A stretch of DNA of 64,000 nt, from NCBI RefSeq assembly GCF_002291145.1, contig NZ_NTGE01000093.1, positions 1 through 64,000 of the forward strand. Reading direction: 5' to 3'. The position numbers and the translations under genes are program-made. How positions within the stretch are numbered: position 1 is the stretch's first letter; every line of letters begins with the position of its first letter. This DNA is from Streptomyces sp. SA15. Lineage in GTDB: Bacteria; Actinomycetota; Actinomycetes; Streptomycetales; Streptomycetaceae. Of the stretch, positions 45,873-53,480 are shown piece after piece. Below the pieces are notes generated by a model that was given only the letters and a program-made list of their open reading frames with translations, made no database searches and was not told where the DNA came from.

Positions 45873-46092
45873 GATCCGTGAAATCCGTGAGGCCGTGCGT
45901 CGCTGTCCGGGTGCCGTGGAGGCGGCCCGCTCCGTAGTCGAGGCGGCGCGCGGTGTCCACCAGGGAGGCAAGCGGATCCGTCTCGGACGGGTCCCTCTCC
46001 AAGAGGATGAGCCGGCGCAGTGAAGCGCGCGCGCCGCGCAGCTGCTCCGGCCACGTCCTTGGAAGCCGGACACGGGCCCACGTATTCGCCAC
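45859..46092 (-). CDS. Small protein of unknown function, convergent with the response regulator
   Basis: The 77-residue product is Arg/Leu-rich (LRRLILLERDPSETDPLASL) and ends TDFTDLTDR, encoded by a 9-bp repeat. Third positions are about 80% G or C, which supports coding. GTG 46092 follows GGAAGGGG; an ATG at 46134 has no ribosome site. An AT-rich stretch (46110-46127) just upstream may hold the promoter. It overlaps the regulator's 3' end by 14 nt. I do not recognise it. Confidence 0.5.
   Translation of the reverse strand: MANTWARVRLPRTWPEQLRGARASLRRLILLERDPSETDPLASLVDTARRLDYGAGRLHGTRTATHGLTDFTDLTDR
45864..45890 (+). repeat. 9-bp repeat giving three in-frame stop codons
   Basis: GATCCGTGA, GATCCGTGA and AATCCGTGA are in tandem. 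On the plus strand each contains the response-regulator TGA in frame; on the minus strand they encode Thr-Asp-Phe/Leu repeats. Confidence 0.9.
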
Positions 46093-46216
46093 GGTTCGCC
46101 ACCCCTTCCGGGAAATAGAAATATCTACCAGCATGAACGCGCCGGGCTCGGCCGTCTCGGCATTTCGGGGAAAGTGCGTCCCGCTTGCGCGGGCTTACAT
46201 ATTCGGGAGGCACACC

Positions 46217-46738
46217 TTGCGAACAGTCACGCGGCAGGCCGTGGAATGGCTCGCCGCCGCGGCGACCGATCCGCGGGACTGCAAACGGCAGTGGAGCGGC
46301 GAGACCGGGGCGGCGGTACTGGCTTGCGGGCGGTTCTGGGACGTACTCAGCGTGCCGGAGGACCTGGGCCTGCCGGCCCTCGACGCCCTGCTGAGCATCC
46401 CTCAGGCGCCCGGTCCCGCGCTGGCGGACACCGCGTCCCGCAGAGTCGCCTTCTTCCTGCCGCCGGACCCCGCGGGCCGCTGGATCGGCTCGGGCATCCG
46501 GTACGCGGGCAAGGGCGCGTGGATCGCTGTGCCGGCACCGCATCGCGCCGCGGGCCGACTGCGCTGGCTGGTACCGCCGGACGGCACCGGCGCGCTGTTC
46601 GTTCCCGCCGCCGTGGAACTGGCCCTGCAACTGGCCCTCGGAAGACGCGCCGCGCAGGCCGGTCCGAGACAGCGGTGCCCGATGTGCGGGGCGCCCGCCT
46701 CCGGAGCCCGAGTCCCGGGGGCCGGCCGGCCGGGCTGA
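46217..46738 (+). CDS. Conserved Streptomyces hypothetical protein, possible primpol-like fold
   Basis: The 173-residue product (TRQAVEWLAAAATDP, then FWDVLSVPEDLGLPALDALL and GSGIRYAGKGAWIAVPAPH) resembles small Streptomyces proteins annotated as bifunctional primase/polymerase N-terminal-like, from memory; no catalytic motif is seen. It ends with half a zinc finger (RCPMCG). TTG 46217 is chosen because GGGAGG lies 6 nt upstream; ATG 46133 has none. The 344-nt gap before it holds the small convergent gene and an AT-rich patch. Confidence 0.75.
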   Translation: MRTVTRQAVEWLAAAATDPRDCKRQWSGETGAAVLACGRFWDVLSVPEDLGLPALDALLSIPQAPGPALADTASRRVAFFLPPDPAGRWIGSGIRYAGKGAWIAVPAPHRAAGRLRWLVPPDGTGALFVPAAVELALQLALGRRAAQAGPRQRCPMCGAPASGARVPGAGRPG

Positions 46739-46783
46739 CACCGGCGCATCCGTGCACAACCGATTCACCGGCGCCCGGTGTCC

Positions 46784-47026
46784 TCAGCGCGTGGTGACCA
46801 GCTCGACCCGGTCGCCCCGGGGCAGTGTGACGACCCGTTCCCATCGGCCGGGGCGCGGCACGCTCGCCGCCTCCTGGCGCTGCCCTGTCACGGCGGGGCT
46901 GAGAGAGGTCAGGATGGTCCACTGTGCGTCCCGCGCGCCGGGCAGCATCCGGTCGTCGGCCTGCCACTCCCTGACGAGGGCGGCGTAGATCGGCGGGTCC
47001 GCCTGAGAGGTCTTGATGCGATTCAT
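46784..47026 (-). CDS. Small hypothetical protein
   Basis: The 80-residue soluble product starts MNRIKTSQADPPIYAALVREWQ and ends VVTLPRGDRVELVTTR. Third codon positions are almost all G or C, supporting coding on this strand. The ATG follows CAAGGGC. It has no domain I recognise. It is convergent with the preceding gene. Confidence 0.7.
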   Translation of the reverse strand: MNRIKTSQADPPIYAALVREWQADDRMLPGARDAQWTILTSLSPAVTGQRQEAASVPRPGRWERVVTLPRGDRVELVTTR

Positions 47027-47056
47027 GCCCTTGCAACGCTCCCACGCGCGCGGGTG

Positions 47057-47137
47057 CTACGCCTTCGGCCCGGCGTGGCCCCATCTGGTGAGGCTGCGTC
47101 CCTCGTTCGGGGCCATGTGGTAGTCGGACAACAGCAT
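47057..47137 (-). CDS. Possible 26-residue small protein
   Basis: The frame reads MLLSDYHMAPNEGRSLTRW and ends GHAGPKA, with GC-biased third positions. It lies in the 279-nt gap before the second monooxygenase. The ribosome site (AAGGG) is about 11 nt from the ATG, so support is weak. Confidence 0.3.
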   Translation of the reverse strand: MLLSDYHMAPNEGRSLTRWGHAGPKA

Positions 47138-47305
47138 GAGGGAGCGGAAGCCCTTGGAGTGGGGCTCCTGCGGGCGTCGCCTGTCCTCGTCCTGTGCGCC
47201 TCGTCCTGTGCGCCTCGTTCTCCGCCTGTGAAGGTCGGCCTCCTCGTGGGGTGTCGGTCTGGCCCACCCGGCGCGGCGCCGCCGCCGCGGCACTACCGTG
47301 GATTC

Positions 47306-48835
47306 ATGACGGCGCACTTGGACGTGCTGGTGGTCGGTGCCGGACCCACAGGGCTCGCGCTCGCCGCGCAACTGCGCACGTACGGGATCGATTTCCGGAT
47401 CGTCGACCGCTCCCTCGACCGGGTCCACGAGTCACGCGCGTTGGGTGTCCAGCCCCGCACCCTGGAGGCGCTCGCCGGGTTCGGGGTGACGGACGAGCTG
47501 GTGGCGCGCGGCAACCCCGCGATGCAGGTGAGGATGCATCTGCCGGGGCGAGTGGTACGGATGCCGTTGTTCGACATCGGGCTGGCCGATACGGCGTACC
47601 CCTTCCTGCTGTTCCTGTCGCAAGCGGAGACGGAGAGAGTCCTCGCGGAGCATCTGGCGGAGCAGGACATGGCCGTGGAGCGCGGCACGGAGCTGGTCCG
47701 TCTGGAGTGGACGGGTTCACCCGCGTCCTGTCGGCTTCGGCGTGGCGACGGTACCGAGGAGACGGTGCGAGCGCGGTACGTGGTGGGCTGCGACGGCGCG
47801 CACAGCACGGTCCGGGCTCAGGCGGGCATCGGCTTCGAGGGCTACGCCTATCCGCAGACCTTCCTGCTCGCCGACCTGGACGTCGACGGACTGGAAACCG
47901 GCGCCGTCCACACGTACCTGACCGGTTCCGGGATTCTGCTCTTCTTTCCGCTCGGTTCACCGGCCCCTTGGCGGATGCTCGCGATGCGGCCGCCCGGCGC
48001 CCCGGAAGCCGAGGTGACGCTGGGGCTCCTGCAGGAGATCGCCGACGCGTACACCGCGGACCCACTGGTGCTGAGGGACCCGGCGTGGATGACCGACTTC
48101 CGGCTCCACAACCGCGGCGCCGCGCACTACCGCTCGGGGCCCTTCTTCCTCGCCGGGGACGCGGCCCACATACACAGCCCGGCCGGCGCCCAGGGCATGA
48201 ACACCGGCATCCAGGACGCCCTCAACCTCGGCTGGAAGCTGGCCCTCGTGTGCGACGGCAGGGCGCCGGAGGAACTGCTGGAGACATACGAGGCCGAGCG
48301 CGCCCCCGTCGGCCGCAGCGTGCGGCGCTTCACCGACCGGGCCTTCACCATCGGCACCAGCGGCAACCCGGTCATCCGCTTCGCCCGCACCCGACTGGCG
48401 CCGCGCCTGGCCCCGTTGGCGCTGCGCGCGAGCGGACCGCGCGGGCTCGTCTTCCGTACCGTGTCCGAGCTGGGCATCCACTACCGGCGCAGCCCTGCCA
48501 CGACCGCAGGTTCGCGACCGCCGAGGCGCGGTCCGCGAGCGGGTGACCGACTGCCCGATCTGCCGCGCGGACTCCAGGCGCGGACCGCTGGGCCGGGTTG
48601 GCATCTGCTCCTGTCCGGTCCGCCCGCGCTCTGGAGCGATGAGCGGCTCTCCTCAGTCGTGCGCGGCCGGGACGATCTGGTCAGCACGCACCGGCTCGGC
48701 AGGCAGAGCCCATGGCCGTCGGTGGCCCACGGGCTCGTCCGCCCCGACGGCTACCTCGGCTACGTCGCTCGCGGAGCACACCTGGAAGGGCTGCGCGAGT
48801 ACCTCGACCATTGGCTGCCCGCACAGCAGGGCTGA
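47306..48835 (+). CDS. FAD-dependent aromatic monooxygenase (second)
   Basis: The 509-residue class A flavin monooxygenase has FAD motif VVGAGPTGLALAAQL, the DG motif (VGCDGAHSTVR) and the GD motif (FFLAGDAAHIHSPAGAQGMNTGIQDALNLGWKL), with a degenerate C-terminal thioredoxin-like region. It is a different lineage from the one at 33012. The substrate is unknown. ATG 47306 lacks a ribosome site; TACCGT ends 6 nt before it. Confidence 0.9.
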   Translation: MTAHLDVLVVGAGPTGLALAAQLRTYGIDFRIVDRSLDRVHESRALGVQPRTLEALAGFGVTDELVARGNPAMQVRMHLPGRVVRMPLFDIGLADTAYPFLLFLSQAETERVLAEHLAEQDMAVERGTELVRLEWTGSPASCRLRRGDGTEETVRARYVVGCDGAHSTVRAQAGIGFEGYAYPQTFLLADLDVDGLETGAVHTYLTGSGILLFFPLGSPAPWRMLAMRPPGAPEAEVTLGLLQEIADAYTADPLVLRDPAWMTDFRLHNRGAAHYRSGPFFLAGDAAHIHSPAGAQGMNTGIQDALNLGWKLALVCDGRAPEELLETYEAERAPVGRSVRRFTDRAFTIGTSGNPVIRFARTRLAPRLAPLALRASGPRGLVFRTVSELGIHYRRSPATTAGSRPPRRGPRAGDRLPDLPRGLQARTAGPGWHLLLSGPPALWSDERLSSVVRGRDDLVSTHRLGRQSPWPSVAHGLVRPDGYLGYVARGAHLEGLREYLDHWLPAQQG

Positions 48836-48961
48836 TCCGTACGGCCGAGGGCGGGAAGCACACGCCTCACGCCCAGCCCTCGCCAGGCGCCTCATCTTCC
48901 ACGCCTGTTCACGCATCAGCCAGCCCGTCCCGGAAACCCGAGAAGGAAGAAGGAGGGGGAT

Positions 48962-49003
48962 ATGTGCAGACAAGAGATGAAAAGAGGGTTCAGTCATGGC
49001 TGA
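48962..49003 (+). CDS. 13-residue upstream ORF overlapping the hemerythrin start
   Basis: ATG 48962 follows AAGGAGGGGG and encodes MCRQEMKRGFSHG, whose stop lies 8 nt inside the hemerythrin gene in another frame. Its ribosome site is stronger than the main gene's, so translational coupling is plausible. Whether it is translated is untested. Confidence 0.4.
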   Translation: MCRQEMKRGFSHG

Positions 49004-49763
49004 CGACCTCATCACCATGGTCACCACCGACCACCGCGAGCTGAAGCGCCTGTTCGACATGATGCAGAAGGACAAGAGCTCCCGGCCGCTGGCGCTCCCC
49101 CTGGCCGTGGCCATGCTGGAGGCGCACAGTGAGGCCGAGGAGGACCGGGTGTACCCCGCGGTCGCCCGCGAGGCCGGCGAGAAGGAAGAGGCCGAGCAGG
49201 CCGCCGAGGAGCACCATCAGGCCGAGGACCTCGGCAAGCATCTGCTGGAGATGGACTGGGAGAGCAAGGCGTTCGACCGCGCTCTGGACGACTGGGTCGG
49301 CGCCGTTCTGCACCACGTCGAGGAGGAGGAGAACGAGATCCTCCCCGCACTGGGCGAAGCCGTCGGCTCCGACCGGCTGCGCGAACTGGGCCTGGAGTTC
49401 GCCACCCGGCGGTCCCGGAAGCTCGCGGGTCAGCCCCTGAGCCACGTCGGCGCCGCCCCCGCCGCGAAGGGCCAGCAGGCCACCGCGGGCGCCAAGCGTC
49501 AGCAGGCCACGGCGGGCACCAAGCGTCAGCAGGCCACCGCGGGCGCCAAGCGTCAGCAGGCGGGCGCCAAGCGTCAGCAGGCCACGGCTGGCACGAAGCA
49601 GCAGCAGGCCACGGCCGCGGAACGTCAGCAGGCCACTGTAGGCGGGACCAGGGCCGAGCTGTATGAGAAGGCCCGGGAACTGGGCATCGAGGGCAGGTCC
49701 TCGATGAGCAAGGAGGAACTCGCCCAGCAGGTGAAAAAGGCACAGGGGCGCAGGAAGCGGTGA
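48996..49763 (+). CDS. Hemerythrin domain protein with repeat linker and Rho-N-like tail
   Basis: The 255-residue protein has a hemerythrin/HHE domain (about 1-145: TTDHRELKRLF, MLEAHSEAEEDRVYPA, EEHHQAEDL, LHHVEEEENEI), which binds a di-iron centre. A Lys/Gln/Ala/Thr repeat linker (about 155-215, QQATAGAKR units) follows, then a C-terminal Rho-N/SAP-like helix pair (AELYEKARELGIEGRSSMSKEELAQQVKKA). Such tails bind nucleic acid in other proteins, so an iron or oxygen sensor that contacts DNA or RNA is conceivable. ATG 48996 follows AGAGGG. Confidence 0.85.
   Translation: MADDLITMVTTDHRELKRLFDMMQKDKSSRPLALPLAVAMLEAHSEAEEDRVYPAVAREAGEKEEAEQAAEEHHQAEDLGKHLLEMDWESKAFDRALDDWVGAVLHHVEEEENEILPALGEAVGSDRLRELGLEFATRRSRKLAGQPLSHVGAAPAAKGQQATAGAKRQQATAGTKRQQATAGAKRQQAGAKRQQATAGTKQQQATAAERQQATVGGTRAELYEKARELGIEGRSSMSKEELAQQVKKAQGRRKR
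49473..49625 (+). repeat. 27-bp tandem repeat in the hemerythrin gene
   Basis: CAGCAGGCC starts units at 49473, 49500, 49527, 49554 (a 21-bp truncated unit that ends AAGCGT), 49575 and 49602, nearly identical in DNA. Each full unit encodes QQATAG(A/T)K(R/Q). Copy number should vary between strains. Confidence 0.92.
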
Positions 49764-49826
49764 ATCCACCGGATGAGGGCCGACCCCAGGGCGTTTCACC
49801 CCTCCTGGGACCGGCCCTGGACCCTG

Positions 49827-50363
49827 TCACCCCTCCTGGAACGCCGCCCTGACCTGCCGGCCACGCAGCTCCTCGAGCCTGCTCTGTTGTCGCCGTGCCC
49901 GCTCGTGAAGGTCGTCGAGCAGTTGCGGGTCGAGACGTTCCTCGGTGTCGGCGAGCTCGCGGAGCGTCTCCCAGCAGGCCGTCTTGCCCTCCACCCCCAC
50001 CCGAAGCGCCTCCAGCTCCAGCAGCGGGCTCAGCGGGGAACGCCGTACGACGCGGCCGTTGCGCTTCAACCGGCCCACCCGCTCGGCCACCCGGCCGGCA
50101 TAGACCTTGTAGTGCCGCACCGGGACGTCCAGCCGCTTCATGACGCCGATCAGGCTCGCCCGGTCCTCGGCGATCTCCGCGGCGATCGGCCCGATCGCCG
50201 CGGCGAGGGCCGTACCGCCGTACGCCCGCACCATGTGACGGGCCCGCTCGGCCCCGGCGGTGGCCCCCGCCAGGTGGTCATTGAGGTAGATGCCCAGAAG
50301 GGAGGAAACGGTGTCCTTGGTCTGCCCGTGGTGACGCGTCTCGGAGCGCGTTCGAGTGTTCAT
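49827..50363 (-). CDS. Conserved hypothetical helical protein
   Basis: The 178-residue product is predicted all-helical with possible ferritin-like spacing (LLGIYLNDHLAGATAGAERARHM, GPIAAEIAEDRASLIGVMKRL, WETLRELADTEERLDPQLLDDL). No metal ligands can be assigned. ATG 50363 follows AAAGGGA and overlaps the stop of the DUF4383 gene (ATGA), so the two are coupled. Confidence 0.75.
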   Translation of the reverse strand: MNTRTRSETRHHGQTKDTVSSLLGIYLNDHLAGATAGAERARHMVRAYGGTALAAAIGPIAAEIAEDRASLIGVMKRLDVPVRHYKVYAGRVAERVGRLKRNGRVVRRSPLSPLLELEALRVGVEGKTACWETLRELADTEERLDPQLLDDLHERARRQQSRLEELRGRQVRAAFQEG

Positions 50364-50821
50364 CGCGTATCCCTTTCGCCGTCCGCGCGCAGCCCGGGGA
50401 GCATGACGCCCAGGGCGATCATGCCGATGGCCAGGCCGAAGTGGAGCCAGTTGTCGGCGGTGTTGACCGGTAGGAAGTTGGCCGTGCTGTCCCGGTCGAT
50501 GACCAGGCCGTAGATCCACAGCGCGAGGTAGACGAGGCCGCCGCCGACGAGGAACGTGCGCGCCGCGGAGACGGCGCCGGCCATGGCTGCTCCGGCGATG
50601 CCGAACAGCAGGTGCACGATGTTGTGCAGGACCGACACCTGGAAGACGCCCAGCAATTCGGCGTCCGAGTCGTGTTCGGCGAACTTCAGCGTGTCGTAGT
50701 CGGTGGTGATCGCGGGGACGAAGCCCAGGACACCGATCAGCAGGAAGACCACCCCCACCAGGAGCGCGGCCCGCTGGACCGGGGTCCGGGCGCTCGGTGC
50801 CTTACGGTGTGTGCCGGCCAT
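50360..50821 (-). CDS. DUF4383 family membrane protein
   Basis: The 153-residue protein has four membrane helices (about 18-38, 60-80, 85-105 and 125-145) with the DUF4383 pattern LLGVFQVSVLHNIVHLLFGIAG and NTADNWLHFGLAIGMIALG. Its function is unknown. ATG 50821 follows AAAGGCT. It is the first gene of a two-gene unit. Confidence 0.85.
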   Translation of the reverse strand: MAGTHRKAPSARTPVQRAALLVGVVFLLIGVLGFVPAITTDYDTLKFAEHDSDAELLGVFQVSVLHNIVHLLFGIAGAAMAGAVSAARTFLVGGGLVYLALWIYGLVIDRDSTANFLPVNTADNWLHFGLAIGMIALGVMLPGLRADGERDTR

Positions 50822-50925
50822 GAGCGGAGCCTTTCTGGCGGAGGCGGCCCCAGGCGTGCCTGCTTCGGTACGCCGTACACCGGGTACCCCGCGCACGCCT
50901 GCCCAGCAGTGTGCGTCCCGGTCCG

Positions 50926-51903
50926 TCAGTGGGCGCGTGCCCGTCGTGCGACGCCCGCCGCCGCGCCCGCGAGCAGCGTGGCGGCGCTCAGCCGGCGCAT
51001 CGCGGTGCGTCGGCGTCCGTTCCATCCGCCGTGGGTCGCGCCCGGCCCCGGCGCCGGTACGTGCAGGTTGCCGTGGCCGGCAGGGGCGGTCTCCTTGCGG
51101 GACAGGTGGGTCCGGTCCGCCTGGCGGGCCGTCACCCGCTCGGCCAGTCGGGGCGCCACTCTGGACTGCAGCACCAGGGAACGGCCCACCGGCCCCACCA
51201 CGACCTCGCGCCGCGGGACACGCACCAGGTCCACGATGGTCCGGGCGACGCGTTCGGGGCTGTAGACCGGCGGCATCGGTACGGGCTTGCGCCCGGTGTA
51301 GTTCGCCGCGTGCTCGAACAGCGGCGTGTCGACGCTGGCCGGCAGCACCGTGCACACGTGGATCTGCTTCACCTTCTCCAGCTCGAGCTCCTGGCGCAGA
51401 CTCGCGCTCAGGGCCCGGATCGCGTGCTTGGACATGCCGTACGCATGGGTGTACGGCTGACTCACCACGCCGGCGACGGACGAGACGTTCACCAGCGTCC
51501 CCCGGCCCTGCTCACGCATGACCCGAAGAGCGGCGCGGCAACCGTGCACGTAGCCCATGACATTGACGTCCATGACCTTGCGGAAGTCCTCCAGAGGAGT
51601 CTCCTCGAAGGGGCCGAACACGGTCACGGCCGCGGCATTGACCCACACGTCGATACGGCCGAAGTGCTGCACCGCACGCCGGGCCAGGTCCTCGACCGCC
51701 TTGGGATCCGTGACATCGGTCGGCACGACGAGGGCCTGAGCGCCACGGTGGCGTTCACACTCCTGGCGGACCGCCTCCAGCGCCTCCTCCCGCCGTGCGG
51801 CCAGCACCACGGGGCATCCCCTGCGGGCGAACGCGACGGCGGTGGCCCGTCCGATGCCGCTGGACGCGCCGGTGATCACGACGACGGAATCGCGCACTCG
51901 CAT
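50926..51903 (-). CDS. SDR-family oxidoreductase with C-terminal extension
   Basis: The 325-residue protein has the classical SDR motifs TGASSGIG (near residue 11), NVSSVAG and Tyr-x3-Lys in AYGMSKHA. A C-terminal extension of about 75 residues is basic and ends with a hydrophobic segment (LSAATLLAGAAAGVARRARAH). The central region resembles membrane-associated SDRs (VYSPERVARTIVDLVRVPRREVVVG). The substrate is unknown. ATG 51903 follows AAGGAG. Confidence 0.88.
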   Translation of the reverse strand: MRVRDSVVVITGASSGIGRATAVAFARRGCPVVLAARREEALEAVRQECERHRGAQALVVPTDVTDPKAVEDLARRAVQHFGRIDVWVNAAAVTVFGPFEETPLEDFRKVMDVNVMGYVHGCRAALRVMREQGRGTLVNVSSVAGVVSQPYTHAYGMSKHAIRALSASLRQELELEKVKQIHVCTVLPASVDTPLFEHAANYTGRKPVPMPPVYSPERVARTIVDLVRVPRREVVVGPVGRSLVLQSRVAPRLAERVTARQADRTHLSRKETAPAGHGNLHVPAPGPGATHGGWNGRRRTAMRRLSAATLLAGAAAGVARRARAH

Positions 51904-52056
51904 GGACGGCTCCTTATCCCTGCCTGCCTGAATGTCCGATAAGTCACTCAACCACCGGACGATCTCCTTCGCCGCTCGACGAGTCCTCCCGGGTGATTTC
52001 CCGCGCCCGCCGGGGGAGGGACCGAGCGCCCGACAGCCGGGCGACGCGGGTACGGC

Positions 52057-52782
52057 TCAGCCTTCGACGCCGGTGGCGGAGTGGGATGCGCCGACGGGCT
52101 TCGACTCCGGTGATCCGCGTTGCCTCAGATAGATGGAGAGGACGGCCATGGAGGCGACGGCGAGCAGTTCGGACTGCCAGTTCTGCAGGGTGCGGCTCCA
52201 GAAGTCCGCGGAGGAGAGATAGTCGGGCCAGCTGGTCGGGGCCTGGAGCTGTCGCAACTGCTGTTCGTTGTACGCGGCGACTCCGGTGACGGACTGGGTC
52301 AGCCAGGACAGCAGGAAGAAGCCGCCCATGACCAGGCCCAGGGAGCGGGAGTAGAGGAGTCCGCGCCAGTCCGTGTGGGCGGCCCAGCGGGGCGAGTCCG
52401 CCCTGGCGTGCCTGCCGACCATCTGGTCCTTGTCCGATTCTGGGCCGGCCTTGTGGAGTTCCTTGGATTCGGGCGAACCGCGTTGCAGCAGCCAGACGGT
52501 GCCGAAGATGTAGAGGAAGAACTGCAGGTACTCCGACTGCCAGTTCTCGGTGACGTCGACGGCGAAGTCCGAAGAGGTCAGGTACGCGGCGAAGCCGACA
52601 GGCGCCAGCCCGTCGGCGACGAGCTGGTTGTTGAACTCGGCGCGCCCGGCGACGGTCTGTCCCGCCAGGGCGATCACAAAGGTGACCAGGAAGAACAGAC
52701 CGAGGCTGTTGTGCCGCACGAAGCGCCCTACGCGGCGGCGGACCGGTGCGGTGCCGTTGCCGGACTCCGTCCCGGCGTTCAC
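52057..52782 (-). CDS. DUF6766-type membrane protein with internal duplication
   Basis: The 241-residue membrane protein has about four helices. Two halves repeat: YLTSSDFAVDVTENWQSEYLQF...LLQRGSPESKEL and YLSSADFWSRTLQNWQSELLAV...YLRQRGSPESKPV. Its function is unknown. GTG 52782 overlaps the stop of a 27-residue membrane peptide gene (GTGA), so its translation is coupled to that peptide. Confidence 0.8.
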   Translation of the reverse strand: MNAGTESGNGTAPVRRRVGRFVRHNSLGLFFLVTFVIALAGQTVAGRAEFNNQLVADGLAPVGFAAYLTSSDFAVDVTENWQSEYLQFFLYIFGTVWLLQRGSPESKELHKAGPESDKDQMVGRHARADSPRWAAHTDWRGLLYSRSLGLVMGGFFLLSWLTQSVTGVAAYNEQQLRQLQAPTSWPDYLSSADFWSRTLQNWQSELLAVASMAVLSIYLRQRGSPESKPVGASHSATGVEG

Positions 52783-52862
52783 CGGTGCGTCAGCCCCAGC
52801 GTCATGAAGTAGGCCAGGCCGCCGATGATCACCAGCAGGGTCGAGACGAACAGTGTCCTCAC
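52779..52862 (-). CDS. 27-residue single-helix membrane peptide
   Basis: The ORF starts at GTG 52862 (VRTLFVSTLLVIIGGLAYF, then MTLGLTHR) and forms one membrane helix with a short polar tail. GGGCAGG precedes it at fair spacing. It starts 6 nt after the lipoprotein stop and its stop overlaps the GTG of the DUF6766 gene. Tight packing in a three-gene unit argues that it is real. Confidence 0.7.
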   Translation of the reverse strand: MRTLFVSTLLVIIGGLAYFMTLGLTHR

Positions 52863-52868
52863 GGTCTC

Positions 52869-53291
52869 TCACCTGCCCTTGATCTCGCACTGGTACGGCT
52901 GTTGTGGGCGGGACCGGCACCCGGCGGCCGTCACCCTCCACCCGGCGGGGAAGCGCGCGAGGAACACGGTGTCGTGCTCCAGCACCACCCGGGCCTGGTC
53001 CCCGTACACCTCGACGCCTCGCACGGCACCGGCCGCGGGGAGCTCCCGCTCCTCGACCGCCTGCCGGATCGCCCGATCGCACCGGCTCTTGGCCGACTGT
53101 TCCAGCTCCTCCCGGGTGGTCGGCGCCAGCGCGGCGCACAGCCGGTCGTGCTGTCCGGCGTCCAACGCCTGCTCGAACCGGCTGACTTCCGCCTCGGCCG
53201 CGTCACGCCGCTCGGGAAGCGAGCTGCAGGCGCTGACTGCGACGCATACGACCACGGCCGCGCCCCCGGGGCCGTACCACCGTCGTCGCAT
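52869..53291 (-). CDS. Small lipoprotein of unknown function
   Basis: The 140-residue product has a signal peptide (MRRRWYGPGGAAVVV) with a lipobox ending AVSAC, then a helical region (AEAEVSRFEQALDAGQHDRLCAAL) and a beta-rich C terminus resembling small NTF2-like or DUF4878-type domains. ATG 53291 follows GGGAGG. It heads the unit containing the 27-residue peptide and the DUF6766 gene. Confidence 0.78.
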   Translation of the reverse strand: MRRRWYGPGGAAVVVCVAVSACSSLPERRDAAEAEVSRFEQALDAGQHDRLCAALAPTTREELEQSAKSRCDRAIRQAVEERELPAAGAVRGVEVYGDQARVVLEHDTVFLARFPAGWRVTAAGCRSRPQQPYQCEIKGR

Positions 53292-53480
53292 CCTGCCTCC
53301 CGGCGGCCCGGGCGCATCGGGCACACCCGGTCGCCCCTGCGAAATGCGGTTACCCGCCCATGGGACATCCGCGCCCATATGAGGCGCAACCGGGACGTGG
53401 CCGACGGTGCTCCACCCGGGGCTTCCCCGGCCCGCGTCCGTAGGCCAGAAGGGTCTCCCGAGAGCGCCTACTCTTGACGC

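Noticed and set aside
47194..48546. Alternative-frame 450-codon ORF over the second monooxygenase
   Set aside because: The FAD motifs are in the other frame and this frame has Arg/Gly-rich shadow composition.
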